64,000 nt of DNA from Actinomycetospora lutea (GTDB taxonomy: Bacteria > Actinomycetota > Actinomycetes > Mycobacteriales > Pseudonocardiaceae): NCBI RefSeq assembly GCF_028737205.1, contig NZ_JAQZAL010000009.1, positions 1-64,000 on the forward strand, read 5' to 3'. Under the pieces are notes generated by a model, which worked only from the letters and a program-made list of their open reading frames with translations, made no database searches and was not told the DNA's origin. Within the stretch, counting starts at the first letter, position 1, and the number at the start of each line of letters is the position of its first letter. Below, in pieces: positions 25,875-34,258 of this stretch. The translations under genes were made by a program, and so were the position numbers.

Positions 25875-26480
25875 TCACGTCGGCACCTCCTCGCCTCCGC
25901 GGCGCAGCTCGACGACGACGTCGACAGCGTCGGTGCCGTTCACCGGACGCAGCACCTCCACGCCCCGGACCAGCTCCAGCCCGGCGTCCGCGAGGTCGTC
26001 CACCACGTCCTGGGCGGTGTAGAGCACGGACGCGTCGCGGGGCCCGCCGACTCCGCGGGTGAGGTTGGCGGCATCGTGCCCGATGACGAGCAGCGTGCCG
26101 CCGGGAGCCAGGGCGGATGCGGCGGTGTGCAGCACGCGGCGGCGCTCGTCGGCAGGGATGTGCAGGTAGGCGATGAGCACGAGGTCCACCGGCCGCGGCG
26201 GGGTCCACGTGGTGACGTCGGCGTGCACCCACTGGACGTGGACCGCGCGCCGGATCTCGGCGGCGGCGGCACGCTCGAGGGCGGCCGCGGAGTAGTCGAC
26301 CGCCATGACCTCCCAGCCCTGCTCGGCGAGCCACACGGCGTTGCGGCCCTCCCCGCAGGCGAGATCGAGCGCGCGGCCCGGCGGGCGGTGGGCGAGCACC
26401 TCGTGCACCCAGCGGCTGGGCGTGTCGGGCCACAACCGGTCGGGATCCGCGTAGCGGGCATCCCACGCCGCGGCGTCCAT
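25875..26480 (-). CDS. Class I SAM-dependent methyltransferase
   Basis: A 201-residue methyltransferase: SAM motif I ALDLACGEGRNAVWLAEQGW (about 36-55), motif II VMAVDYSAAALE, VDLVLIAYLHIP in the motif IV position, and a GGTLLVIGHD strand. It resembles TehB/UbiE-like small-molecule methyltransferases. The substrate is unknown. The ATG at 26480 overlaps the stop of the upstream DUF302 gene (TGATG), so the two are coupled, suggesting a joint role in detoxification. Confidence 0.88.
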   Translation of the reverse strand: MDAAAWDARYADPDRLWPDTPSRWVHEVLAHRPPGRALDLACGEGRNAVWLAEQGWEVMAVDYSAAALERAAAAEIRRAVHVQWVHADVTTWTPPRPVDLVLIAYLHIPADERRRVLHTAASALAPGGTLLVIGHDAANLTRGVGGPRDASVLYTAQDVVDDLADAGLELVRGVEVLRPVNGTDAVDVVVELRRGGEEVPT

Positions 26481-26884
26481 CACGACCTCCCCGCCGGGGC
26501 GCCCGCCAGCGCTTCGCGCACCCGGGCGAGGCGGACGCCGGCCTCGTCGGCGACGGGCCCCAGGTCGGCGATCCCCGTCGTCTCGACCATCACGTGCGGG
26601 TCGAGCACGTCGACGAGGCTCCCGCCGCCGTCGCCCAGCTCGGCCCGCACCGTGACGGTGCAGGGCAGCAGCATGCCCACCGACCGGTCGACCTCGAGCG
26701 CCCGGTGCGCGAGCGCCGGGTTGCAGGCGCCGAGGATCACGTAGTCCTCGAACTCGACACCGAGCTTCGCGGCCATCGTGGCCTTCACGTCGATCTCGGT
26801 GAGGACGCCGAACCCCTCCGCGGCGAGCGCCTCGCGCACCCGCGCGACGGCCTCGGCGTAGGGCAGGTCGAGCCGCATCTCCAT
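26480..26884 (-). CDS. DUF302 domain protein
   Basis: A 134-residue DUF302 protein: LDLPYAEAVARVREALAAEGFGVLTEIDVKATM, then YVILGACNPALAHRALEVDRSVGMLLPCTV, the family signature including the conserved GACNPxxA. DUF302 proteins are small alpha-beta dimers of unknown function that often accompany redox or metal-stress genes. The ATG at 26884 has GAGAGGGACGACG upstream. It is the first gene of a two-gene unit with the methyltransferase. Confidence 0.9.
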   Translation of the reverse strand: MEMRLDLPYAEAVARVREALAAEGFGVLTEIDVKATMAAKLGVEFEDYVILGACNPALAHRALEVDRSVGMLLPCTVTVRAELGDGGGSLVDVLDPHVMVETTGIADLGPVADEAGVRLARVREALAGAPAGRS

Positions 26885-27135
26885 CGTCGTCCCTCTCGTT
26901 CGCCGTGCGTCGTGCCTCCGTGGTGGTCGGCGGTGTCCCGGCCGAGACCTCCGTCGAGCCCGGCATCCATCGACCCGAGGAGCGGGCAGGAGACGATGGC
27001 GGCCACGCTCGTCACGCTCGGTCGTGCGCCGGGGTGGTGGCAGGGCCGTCCGAACGTCGCGGGCCGGGCCCTTCGACGCTCGGTCGACGACCAGCGCCCC
27101 TGCCCCGCGGTGGACGTCGGCGCCAGCCTGCGGTC

Positions 27136-27552
27136 ATGCGCACCGACAGGGACGTCGCGACGGATCGGCCCATCCCGCCCGAGACGGAGCCGCAGCGCCG
27201 TCACGGCGACGAGGACCTCCAGGCCCAGGGCCGCGCGCTGCGCCGCGCGATCCCCGACGTGTACCGCGGTTTCGCCGGACTGCGCAGCGCCGCACTCGCC
27301 GACGGTGCCCTCGACGCGCGGACCAAGGAGCTGCTCGCGCTGGCGCTGTCCGTCGCCGAGCAGTGCGACGGGTGCATCGAGGCCCACGCGGACGGCGCCG
27401 CACGCCGGGGCGCCTCGGAGGAAGAGGTGGCCGAGGCCCTCGGCGTCGTGGTGATGATGGGTGGCGGCCCGGCGACCTCCTACGCCCCTCACGCGTTCGC
27501 TGCCTTCCGTGACGCCCGGGCCCGCCACGACGCGGTCACCGGCCGCCCGTGA
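27136..27552 (+). CDS. AhpD-like carboxymuconolactone decarboxylase family protein
   Basis: A 138-residue CMD-fold protein: DVYRGFAGLRSAALADGALDARTKELLALALSVAEQCDGCIEAHADGA. The E-x-C-x-x-C-x-x-x-H peroxidase-type redox motif (EQCDGCIEAH) points to an AhpD-like thiol activity rather than lactone decarboxylation. It probably reduces peroxides or related electrophiles. No strong ribosome site precedes ATG 27136. It is divergent from the DUF302-methyltransferase pair across about 250 bp and convergent with the AraC gene 11 bp away. Confidence 0.85.
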   Translation: MRTDRDVATDRPIPPETEPQRRHGDEDLQAQGRALRRAIPDVYRGFAGLRSAALADGALDARTKELLALALSVAEQCDGCIEAHADGAARRGASEEEVAEALGVVVMMGGGPATSYAPHAFAAFRDARARHDAVTGRP

Positions 27553-27563
27553 GCGCCGGCGCC

Positions 27564-28577
27564 TCATGTCCGCCCTGTGCTCGTCCGCCAGTGGCTGGGC
27601 GACCTGCCCTGTTCGCGCTTGAACGCGCGGCTGAACGCCTCTTCGGAGTCGTAGCCGAGACGTCGGGCGATCGCCGCCACGGCGAGCGTGGTCGTCGCCA
27701 GCAGCTCCACGGCGAGGTGCATGCGCCACGCGGTCAGATAGCGGATCGGCGAGCGGCCGAGCACGGCGCGGAAGTGCGCGTCGAGCGCTGAGCGGGACGT
27801 GGACACCGAGCGCGCGAGCTGCGCCACGGTCCACCGCCGCTCGGGGTGCCGGTGCAGCAGGGCCAGAGCGGGTGCGAGCACCGGGTCGTGCAGGGCGGCG
27901 AGCCAACCGTGGTCGACCGCGGGCGCGCTCGCGAGGTGTGCGCGCAGCACCTCGCGCAGGACGAGCTCGGGGAGGCGCTTCACGATCACGTCGGGCGACA
28001 GGTTCGACGGCGAGGCGGCGTTGGTCATCGCGTACTCGATGCTCGCGGTGACCCAGCGGGTCGCGGGACCACCGGTCAGGCGCACGACGAACAGCGGGGG
28101 CAGTGCCCGCAGCGTCGGATCGAACAGCGGGTCGGTGCTGTGGAGGTAACCGCACACGATCTCGGTGCGTCGTCCACCACCTCCGTGGCGGAGCACCGGC
28201 ATCACCGCCCACGGCAAGGGATCCAGCAACGAGAGGATCGGGACGCACTCGCTGGTGCCCTCGCTCCCCAACACGTAGTGGTCGCCGTACGGCAGCACGA
28301 TCACGTCACCCTCGTCGGCCCGGTGACGCACGCCGTCGTCGACCGCGACCCAGCACGACCCGGACGCGACGATGTGGAAAAGGATCAATCGCGTGGCCCC
28401 GGGCACCAGCGCGTCGGCGAGGGCGAGCGGGCTGGATTCGAATTCGAACGGATCGGTGAGCTCGGAACGGAAGAACAGCGCCCCGTCGAGGCGCAGGTGA
28501 TCGAGCGCCGAGGACAGGGCGTCACCCGTCGGGACGTTTCCCGGGGTCTCGGCTATGACCCGCGGTTTCGCGGTCAT
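27564..28577 (-). CDS. AraC family regulator with cupin sensor domain
   Basis: A 337-residue AraC/XylS-type activator. The N-terminal cupin-6-like domain (about 25-200) carries FHIVASGSCWVAVDDG and EGDVIVLPYGDHYVLG. The C-terminal pair of HTH motifs reads RWTVAQLARSVSTSRSALDAHFRAVLGRSPIRYLTAWRM, then AIARRLGYDSEEAFSRAFKREQGRSP. The start is ATG 28577. It is divergent from a VOC-fold enzyme gene across 69 bp that contains a perfect inverted repeat, the likely site of control. Confidence 0.92.
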   Translation of the reverse strand: MTAKPRVIAETPGNVPTGDALSSALDHLRLDGALFFRSELTDPFEFESSPLALADALVPGATRLILFHIVASGSCWVAVDDGVRHRADEGDVIVLPYGDHYVLGSEGTSECVPILSLLDPLPWAVMPVLRHGGGGRRTEIVCGYLHSTDPLFDPTLRALPPLFVVRLTGGPATRWVTASIEYAMTNAASPSNLSPDVIVKRLPELVLREVLRAHLASAPAVDHGWLAALHDPVLAPALALLHRHPERRWTVAQLARSVSTSRSALDAHFRAVLGRSPIRYLTAWRMHLAVELLATTTLAVAAIARRLGYDSEEAFSRAFKREQGRSPSHWRTSTGRT

Positions 28578-28610
28578 GGGGTTTCCCTCTCCGCCCGCAC
28601 ACCATCGGGA

Positions 28611-28627
28611 GTGTCCACGCTGGACAC
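28611..28627. promoter_or_regulatory. Inverted repeat between AraC and VOC genes
   Basis: GTGTCCA-CGC-TGGACAC is a perfect 7-3-7 inverted repeat, 20 bp upstream of the VOC start and 34 bp upstream of the AraC start. It probably binds the AraC-type regulator and controls both divergent genes. Confidence 0.65.
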
Positions 28628-28646
28628 CGACGAAGGAGTGGAAACG

Positions 28647-29051
28647 ATGTCCGAATTCCCGCCGCTGACACACGTGGCGCTGACGGTGCGCGACCTCGCC
28701 GTGAGCGTCCCCTGGTACGAAGCCCTCCTCGCTGCCCGGCCGGTGATCGACGAGGACACCGACCCCGACATGCACCACACCGTCTACCTGCTCGGCAGCG
28801 GCACGCTGCTCGGCCTCCACCAGCACCGCCGCGGCGTCCCTCCCGGGTCCTTCAGCGAATTCCGCATCGGACTCGACCACGTGGCCTTCGGCTGCCCCGA
28901 CCGCGACGAGCTCGAGAAGTGGTCACGCACGCTCGACGAGCTGGGCATCGAGCACGCGGCGATCAAGGACGCGCCGTACGGCTCGGGTCTCGCGTTCCGC
29001 GACCCCGACGGCATCGCGCTGGAGTTCTTCGCCCCGCCGGCCGGAGCATGA
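28647..29051 (+). CDS. VOC/glyoxalase-fold protein
   Basis: A 134-residue glyoxalase/bleomycin-resistance fold protein: LTHVALTVRDLAVSVPWYEALLAARPV, then IGLDHVAFGCPDRDELEKWSRTLDELG and FRDPDGIALEFFAPP. The His in THVAL, the His in LDHVAF and the terminal Glu in ALEFF are probable metal ligands. The substrate is unknown; the cupin-AraC gene next door suggests an inducible detoxification or catabolic role. GAAGGAG precedes the ATG at 28647. Confidence 0.88.
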   Translation: MSEFPPLTHVALTVRDLAVSVPWYEALLAARPVIDEDTDPDMHHTVYLLGSGTLLGLHQHRRGVPPGSFSEFRIGLDHVAFGCPDRDELEKWSRTLDELGIEHAAIKDAPYGSGLAFRDPDGIALEFFAPPAGA

Positions 29052-29056
29052 GCCCT

Positions 29057-29096
29057 GCGGCACCGCACCCGCTGGTGGTCGCGGGCGCGGTGCCGC
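29057..29096. terminator. Hairpin between convergent genes
   Basis: GCGGCACCGC (29057-29066) and GCGGTGCCGC (29087-29096) form a perfect 10-bp stem with a 20-base loop. It starts 5 bp after the VOC stop and lies before the stop of the convergent gene at 29130. Confidence 0.65.
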
Positions 29097-29129
29097 GACG
29101 TCGACGACCGGTCGACCGTCCACGGGCGC

Positions 29130-29546
29130 TCAGCCCGCCCCGGTCCACTCCCACATCGTCCAGCGGTAGCTCCCGTCCTCCTCGACCTCGTACTCGATGA
29201 CGTCGCCGACCTGGCCGAGCCGGGCGAGCTTCTCCGAGCTCGTCTCCGCCGAGCCCCACACTCCGTAGCTGGCCTTGTAGCCCGGGCCGGTGGGCCGGCC
29301 CACCCCGCCTCCGGTCCAGTCGACGACATCCCCGGACGAGGTCATGAACAGCACGTGACCCTCGCCGTAGAGCACACCGCCGGGCCGAACCGTCTGCGTG
29401 TAGGTGCCGGTGTCGGTGATCTCCTGGCCCAGGAGGGTGCCACTCCCCTGGAACGACACCTCGATCTTCACCTGGCCGCCCTCGGTGGGCAGCACCCGAA
29501 CACCGGTGAACTTGCCCGTGGCCTCACCCAATCGATCGCCCAACAC
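29130..29546 (-). CDS. Hypothetical beta-barrel protein
   Basis: A 138-residue protein rich in beta-strand patterns: EATGKFTGVRVLPTEGGQVKIEVSFQGSGTLLGQEITDTGTYTQTV, then GVLYGEGHVLFMTSSGDVVDWTGGGVG and SYRWTMWEWTGAG. The layout recalls small lipocalin-like or DUF3224-like barrels. I do not recognise the family firmly and give no function. It has no signal peptide. GTG 29546 follows GAGGAAGGGAG. It stands alone. Confidence 0.65.
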   Translation of the reverse strand: MLGDRLGEATGKFTGVRVLPTEGGQVKIEVSFQGSGTLLGQEITDTGTYTQTVRPGGVLYGEGHVLFMTSSGDVVDWTGGGVGRPTGPGYKASYGVWGSAETSSEKLARLGQVGDVIEYEVEEDGSYRWTMWEWTGAG

Positions 29547-29886
29547 GATGACTCCCTTCCTCACCGGCGCCGCTCGCGGTGGCACACGAGCCCGGGTTGG
29601 CTCGACCGACCCGGACCGCAGCGATCTGCCACCCGCTCCCCGTGGCCACCGGTGCGTCGAATTCGACAGGCGGGGCGCGACCCACGCACGACCATTTCCG
29701 TCGCGGCGGTCTCCAGGCGCCCTCGACCGGGTGCGCCGTCTTTCCTCCTCCGCCACGGACAATGGTCGGTGCACACCGATGCTGATCGGTAGAGCCATAC
29801 CCGTGAGCAGGCCGACACCGTCCGCACAAGACGAATACGGGCTCTGGACAGGCTCGTTCTTCGACGAGCGCCTCGGGCACCCCACC
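29547..29886. other. Intergenic region, 340 bp
   Basis: This lies between the beta-barrel gene start and the end of the FAD oxidoreductase, both leftward. I see no gene, repeat or clear hairpin. The DNA is less GC-rich than its surroundings and may hold the promoter of the small gene. Confidence 0.45.
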
Positions 29887-31248
29887 TCATCGACCGGGTG
29901 CGATGTTGTGGTTGTGGTGGAAGGCGTTGTCCGGATCCCAGCGTTGTTTCAGCTCGACCAGCCGGTCCCAGTTGGGCCCGTACGCCGCACGGGTGCGCTG
30001 CAGGTCGTCGGCGTCCAGGTAGTTGACGTAGGACGCGTCGCCCAGGTGCGACGCCAGGGCCCCGAACAGGGAGCGCACCCACCGGCGGTTGGCGTCGTCG
30101 TCCTCCGGCGCCAGCCACTCGCCCGCGATGACCATGTTGAACCCGGGCTCGCGGTGCGGGTAGGCCGTCGCCGTGGTGGGGACACGCGTGGCCGCGCCGT
30201 GGTAGTGCTCGAGCAGCACACCGCTCATGATCGACGGTGAGCGCCGGAACGCGTCCACCATCCTGGGGGCCAGGTCGCCGTCCACCGCCTCGACGAACCC
30301 GGACTTCCAGTAGTTGCGCGCGCCGCGGGGGAAGCCGTCGTCGAGCAGCATGTTGACCGCCGGGTAGGGCATCGGCCCGACGGTGTCCATGAGGACGGTG
30401 CCGGCCGAGCGCAGGGGCGCCAGCTCGCGGTCGGCCGTGGCCTGGTCGCCCAGGTGGCACGTGACGACCACGACGAGCTTCGTCCCGGAACCGTCCGGCG
30501 CGTGGGTGAGGACGTAGAAGGCCGACAGCTCGTCGGACGCGTTCACCATGGCGTCGCGGTAGACCGCGAGGACGTCCTCGGCGTCCTCGAGGGGGTACGC
30601 GGTGAGCCCGCCCACGACGGTGGCCTGCGGGTGCGCCCGGTACTCGAACCAGGTCGCGACACCGAAGTTGGCGCCGGCGCCCCGCATCGCCCAGAACAGG
30701 TCCGGCTCGTCGTGCTCGCCGACCGTGCGCACCGTCCCGTCCGCGGTGACCACCTCGACCGACAGGAGGTTGTCGATCGCCAGCCCCTGGGTGCCCATCA
30801 GCCAGCCGACGCCGCCACCCAACGTCAGGCCGGCGATGCCGGTGGTGGACACCGTGCCGCCCGTGGTCGCGAGGCCGTGCACGTGGGCGGCCCGGTTGTA
30901 CTCCCGCCACGTCACGCCGCCCTGCGCGCCCACGGTGCGGGTCCTGGCGTCGACGTGGATGCCCCGCATCGGGGACAGGTCGATCATCAGTCCGCCGTCG
31001 GTGACGGCACGACCCGCCACGTTGTGGCCGCCGCCGCGGACGGACACCTCCATGCCGTGCTCGCGGGCGAAGGTGACCGCGTCGACCACGTCCGCCGTGG
31101 AGCGGCACCGCGTGATGAGACCCGGGCGGCGGTCGATCGCCCCGTTGTGCACCATGCGGGCGGACTCGTAGGGCTCGTCGGCGGGCGAGAGCACGTCGCC
31201 GGAGAAGCCGGCGCGCAACTGGTCGATGTCGGACAGCAGTGCGGTCAT
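29887..31248 (-). CDS. FAD-linked oxidase (berberine-bridge-enzyme type)
   Basis: A 453-residue flavoprotein of the VAO/PCMH family. The N-terminal FAD domain has VSVRGGGHNVAGRAVTDGG, whose histidine is the usual 8-alpha covalent FAD site. TTGIAGLTLGGGVGWLMG follows; the second cysteine attachment site of bicovalent members is not seen there. The C-terminal BBE segment ends YVNYLDADD, then RWDPDNAFHHNHNIAP. Such enzymes oxidise alcohols, sugars or amines with O2. It has no signal peptide, so it is cytosolic. GGGGAGGGG lies upstream of ATG 31248. Confidence 0.92.
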   Translation of the reverse strand: MTALLSDIDQLRAGFSGDVLSPADEPYESARMVHNGAIDRRPGLITRCRSTADVVDAVTFAREHGMEVSVRGGGHNVAGRAVTDGGLMIDLSPMRGIHVDARTRTVGAQGGVTWREYNRAAHVHGLATTGGTVSTTGIAGLTLGGGVGWLMGTQGLAIDNLLSVEVVTADGTVRTVGEHDEPDLFWAMRGAGANFGVATWFEYRAHPQATVVGGLTAYPLEDAEDVLAVYRDAMVNASDELSAFYVLTHAPDGSGTKLVVVVTCHLGDQATADRELAPLRSAGTVLMDTVGPMPYPAVNMLLDDGFPRGARNYWKSGFVEAVDGDLAPRMVDAFRRSPSIMSGVLLEHYHGAATRVPTTATAYPHREPGFNMVIAGEWLAPEDDDANRRWVRSLFGALASHLGDASYVNYLDADDLQRTRAAYGPNWDRLVELKQRWDPDNAFHHNHNIAPGR

Positions 31249-31464
31249 GGGTCGGTCCCCTCCCCGGAGCCGTGTTCGGGGACCCCACGGTGACCTTCGA
31301 CGGTTGCGGGTCGGTCGTGGCGCGGTACCGGCTCGACCCCGTCACCGACGAGCAGGACGAGGCGGCGCAGGCAGGTGGGCGAGTGCGGTCACGGCCGGCG
31401 ACCGAGCGACCTCCGGCGGTCGCCGGCGGGTCGGCCCGACGCCGGCATCACCGACGTCGCGGGG

Positions 31465-32353
31465 TCAGCGCCGCGGCAGGACCGGCTCCGGCGCCGGGCC
31501 ACCGGACGGCTGCCAGCCGGGCGGGCCGAGGACGTACCCGAGCCGGTCGCGCCAGCGACGCGCCGACCGGACGTCGCGGGCGATGTCGACGTAGTGCCCG
31601 TACTGCAGGGTCAGCACGTTGTACGTCCCGACCGGCGTGGTGAGCCCGTACGACGGTCGCCGCTGCTCGGCCGCGAACGTGCCGAACAGCCGGTCCCAGA
31701 CGATGAGGATGCCGCCGTAGTTGCGGTCGAGGTACTCGGGGTCGCGGCCGTGGTGCACGCGGTGGTGCGACGGCGTGTTGAAGACGAGCTCGACGGGCTG
31801 CGGGAGCTTGTCGACCAGCTCGGTGTGGACGAAGAACTGGAAGACGAGGTTGACGCCGAACGCCGCGTAGAGCGTCCAGGGCGCGAAGCCGAGCAGCGGC
31901 AGGGGCAGCCAGAAGAAGAACTCGAACCAGGGGTTCCATTTCTGGCGCAGCGCGGTGCCGAAGTTCATGAACTCGCTGGAGTGGTGCGCCTGGTGGCCGG
32001 CCCAGGCGATCCGGACGCGGTGGCTGAACCGGTGGTGCCCGTAGTAGCCGAGGTCGACCCCGAGCACGACCAGCACCCAGTACCACCAGGTTGTCCGTGG
32101 GCAGGTGGAACGGGGCGAGGTGGACGTACACCGCGCTGAACGCGAAGAACGTCACCACCTTGAACAGCGTCAGGAACACCAGCGACACGACGCCCATGGA
32201 GATGGAGGTCCGCGCGTCGCGGAGGGCGTAGCCGGAGACCGAGTCGTCGTGGTCGAGCCACCGCAGCGCTGCGAGCTCGACGAGGATCGCCAGCACGAAG
32301 AACGGGGCCGCGTAGGTGACCGGGTTCTGCAGGGGGTCGAGCAGTGCGTCCAT
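31465..32353 (-). pseudogene. Sterol-desaturase/fatty-acid hydroxylase, frameshifted
   Basis: Two overlapping frames make one di-iron membrane hydroxylase. The first (from ATG 32353) has three hydrophobic helices and ends in HLPTDN. The second continues WWYWVLVVLGVDLGYYGHHRFSH with the histidine boxes HHRFSH, HQAHH and HHRVHH, and ends with NYGGILIVWDRLFGTF, all hallmarks of the family. The break is at about 32086-32092, where one extra base (or two missing) in the CCAGG context shifts frame. All ligand histidines are present, so a sequencing error is plausible. It is divergent from a TetR gene across a 41-bp palindrome. Confidence 0.85.
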
Positions 32354-32363
32354 GGGCCCTCCA

Positions 32364-32404
32364 GCGATATGACCTCCGGGTAAGTTACCTCAGGGTCATA
32401 TCGC
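32364..32404. promoter_or_regulatory. 41-bp nested palindrome in a TetR divergent promoter
   Basis: GCGATATGACC and GGTCATATCGC (11 bp each) flank an inner GGTAA-G-TTACC, all centred on position 32384. The whole element spans both divergent promoters: the hydroxylase starts 11 bp to the left and the TetR gene 17 bp to the right. The size suggests two overlapping TetR-dimer sites or one site plus a second regulator. Confidence 0.85.
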
Positions 32405-32420
32405 GCGGTAGGGTCGGACC

Positions 32421-33056
32421 GTGGCTGCGCGACCGAACGCCGGGACGAAGGGGGTGCCGCGCGCCGACCGGGAGCAGGAGATCGTGCGGGTCGCCTCGGT
32501 CGCCTTCGGCACCGACGGCTTCGCCGCCACCGGTGTCGCCGACGTGGCGCAGGCCGCGGGGATCTCCAAGGCGCTGGTCTACAGCTACTTCGGCTCGAAG
32601 GAGGGCCTGCACGCCGCGTGCCTCGCGGAGGCGGGCGGCCTGCTGGCCACGGAGATCGAGCGGGTGGCCCGCGACGGGAGCGCCGGCGTCGAGCGGGGGG
32701 TGCGCACCCTGGCGGCGATGTTCGCGGTGCTCGACGACCGCCGCCACGTCTGGCGCCTCCTGCGCGACCGGACGGCGCCGGCGGACGGGCCCGCGGCCGA
32801 GGTCGTCGCGCAGTACTCCGCGCGCATCGAGGCCCTCGCCCGGGAGGGGGTCCTCGAGCTGCTGGGCGCCGCCGGGATCACCGACGACCTCGACGTCTCC
32901 GCGATGGTCCGGACGTGGCTCGGCATCGTCGACTCGTTCATGGACTGGTGGGTCGCCCACCCCGACCAGGGCGCCGAGGAGATGACGCAGCGGGTGACCC
33001 GGCTGATCGCGGCGCTGGTGTCCGACCACACCCGTCGCGGCCCGGTCAGCGCCTGA
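32421..33056 (+). CDS. TetR family transcriptional regulator
   Basis: A 211-residue TetR regulator. The HTH lies at about residues 18-62 (REQEIVRVASVAFGTDGFAATGVADVAQAAGISKALVYSYFGSKEGL in outline), followed by a helical ligand domain with WLGIVDSFMDWWVAHP. GTG 32421 has no ribosome site; TAGGGT ends 6 bases upstream, so the mRNA is probably leaderless. It is divergent from the fatty-acid hydroxylase, which it likely represses through the palindrome between them. Its end overlaps the convergent monooxygenase by 11 bp. Confidence 0.92.
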   Translation: MAARPNAGTKGVPRADREQEIVRVASVAFGTDGFAATGVADVAQAAGISKALVYSYFGSKEGLHAACLAEAGGLLATEIERVARDGSAGVERGVRTLAAMFAVLDDRRHVWRLLRDRTAPADGPAAEVVAQYSARIEALAREGVLELLGAAGITDDLDVSAMVRTWLGIVDSFMDWWVAHPDQGAEEMTQRVTRLIAALVSDHTRRGPVSA

Positions 33057-34227
33057 CGGCCGCGCCGGAGTCCGGCACCCCGGCGTAGTCGGGGAGCTCG
33101 ATCCCGTTGATCGCGCGCTCGATCACCGCCATGTCCCACTCGGCGGGGTCCGTGGTCGGCGGGACGGCGCGGCTCCCCGCGTTCCACCGGCCGATCAGCT
33201 GGTTGGCCTCGACGAACGGGCGCATCCGCGCCTCGTAGGCGGCGAAGCCGGCCTCCGGGTCCCAGTCGGCCGCGGCCAGCTCCCCGGCCAGCACGTAGGC
33301 GCCGACCAGGGCCAGCCCGGTCCCCTGCCCGGACATCGGCGACGAGCTGAACGCCGCGTCGCCGAGCAGGCCCACCCGTCCGCTCGACCAGCGGGCCATC
33401 ACCACCTGGGCGACCTGGTCGAGGTAGAAGTCCGGGGCGTCGTCGAGGTGGGCGAGGATGCGCGGGGTCCACCAGCCGTGGTCGGCCATCCGCTCGCGCA
33501 GCAGCGCCTTCTGGGCCGCGACGTCGCGGTGGTCGACGTCGAGCTCGGGCGAGGGGAACGAGAACATCGCCATCGCCTGCGTGGCGTCCCGGATGGGCCG
33601 CAGGCCCGCGGAGCGTCCGGACTCCTGGTACTCGATCAGCCAGCCGTCCAGGCCGAACACGTTCGGCACGCTGTAGAAGGCCAGCACGTGCCCGAGGTGG
33701 CGGACGTACCGCTCCCGCGCCCCGAAGACCATCGCCCGCAGGCCCGAGTGCAGCCCGTCCGCCCCGATCACCAGGTCGACGCGCCGCCGGTCACCGCCCG
33801 CGAAGGAGACGTCGACCCCGCCCGGGTCCTGGGTGAGCTCGACGATCCGGTCGCCGAAGACGTACTCGACACGGTCCCGGGTGTCGTCGTGGAGCACCCG
33901 GGACAGGTCCCCGCGCAGGATCTCGATCTCGGCGATGAAGCCGTCGCCGCCGTCGTCGTCCGCGCGGTGGGTCTCCAGCACGGTCCCGTCCACGTCCACG
34001 GTGCACGCGCCGACGGTCTCGGTGCAGGCCGCACGCACGGCCGCGTCCAGCCCCATCCGCCGGATGACCTCCTTGGCCACCCCGCGGGCGTCCACCGCCT
34101 GCCCGCCGGGTCGCAGGTCGGGGGCGCGCTCCACCACGGTCACCTCGGCACCCCGCCGGGACAGCCAGTGGGCCACCGCGGGCCCCGCGATGCTCGCGCC
34201 CGCCACCACCACCCTGATCGCGCTCAT
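33046..34227 (-). CDS. FAD-dependent aromatic-hydroxylase-type monooxygenase
   Basis: A 393-residue group A flavoprotein monooxygenase: dinucleotide fold VVVAGASIAGPAVAHWL (4-20), ELVERAP-like end of strand 2, the DG motif IGADGLHSGLRAMVFG, and the GD motif GRVGLLGDAAFSSSPMSGQGTGLAL. It belongs to the NAD(P)H-dependent hydroxylase group that includes tetracycline-inactivating TetX-like and rifampicin-type enzymes. The substrate is not predictable. GGGGA precedes ATG 34227. It follows the DHFR-like gene in the same direction with a 31-bp gap, so they are likely co-transcribed. Confidence 0.9.
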   Translation of the reverse strand: MSAIRVVVAGASIAGPAVAHWLSRRGAEVTVVERAPDLRPGGQAVDARGVAKEVIRRMGLDAAVRAACTETVGACTVDVDGTVLETHRADDDGGDGFIAEIEILRGDLSRVLHDDTRDRVEYVFGDRIVELTQDPGGVDVSFAGGDRRRVDLVIGADGLHSGLRAMVFGARERYVRHLGHVLAFYSVPNVFGLDGWLIEYQESGRSAGLRPIRDATQAMAMFSFPSPELDVDHRDVAAQKALLRERMADHGWWTPRILAHLDDAPDFYLDQVAQVVMARWSSGRVGLLGDAAFSSSPMSGQGTGLALVGAYVLAGELAAADWDPEAGFAAYEARMRPFVEANQLIGRWNAGSRAVPPTTDPAEWDMAVIERAINGIELPDYAGVPDSGAAVRR

Positions 34228-34258
34228 GGTCCCCCTGCCCGATCGACGTGGACGCCCC

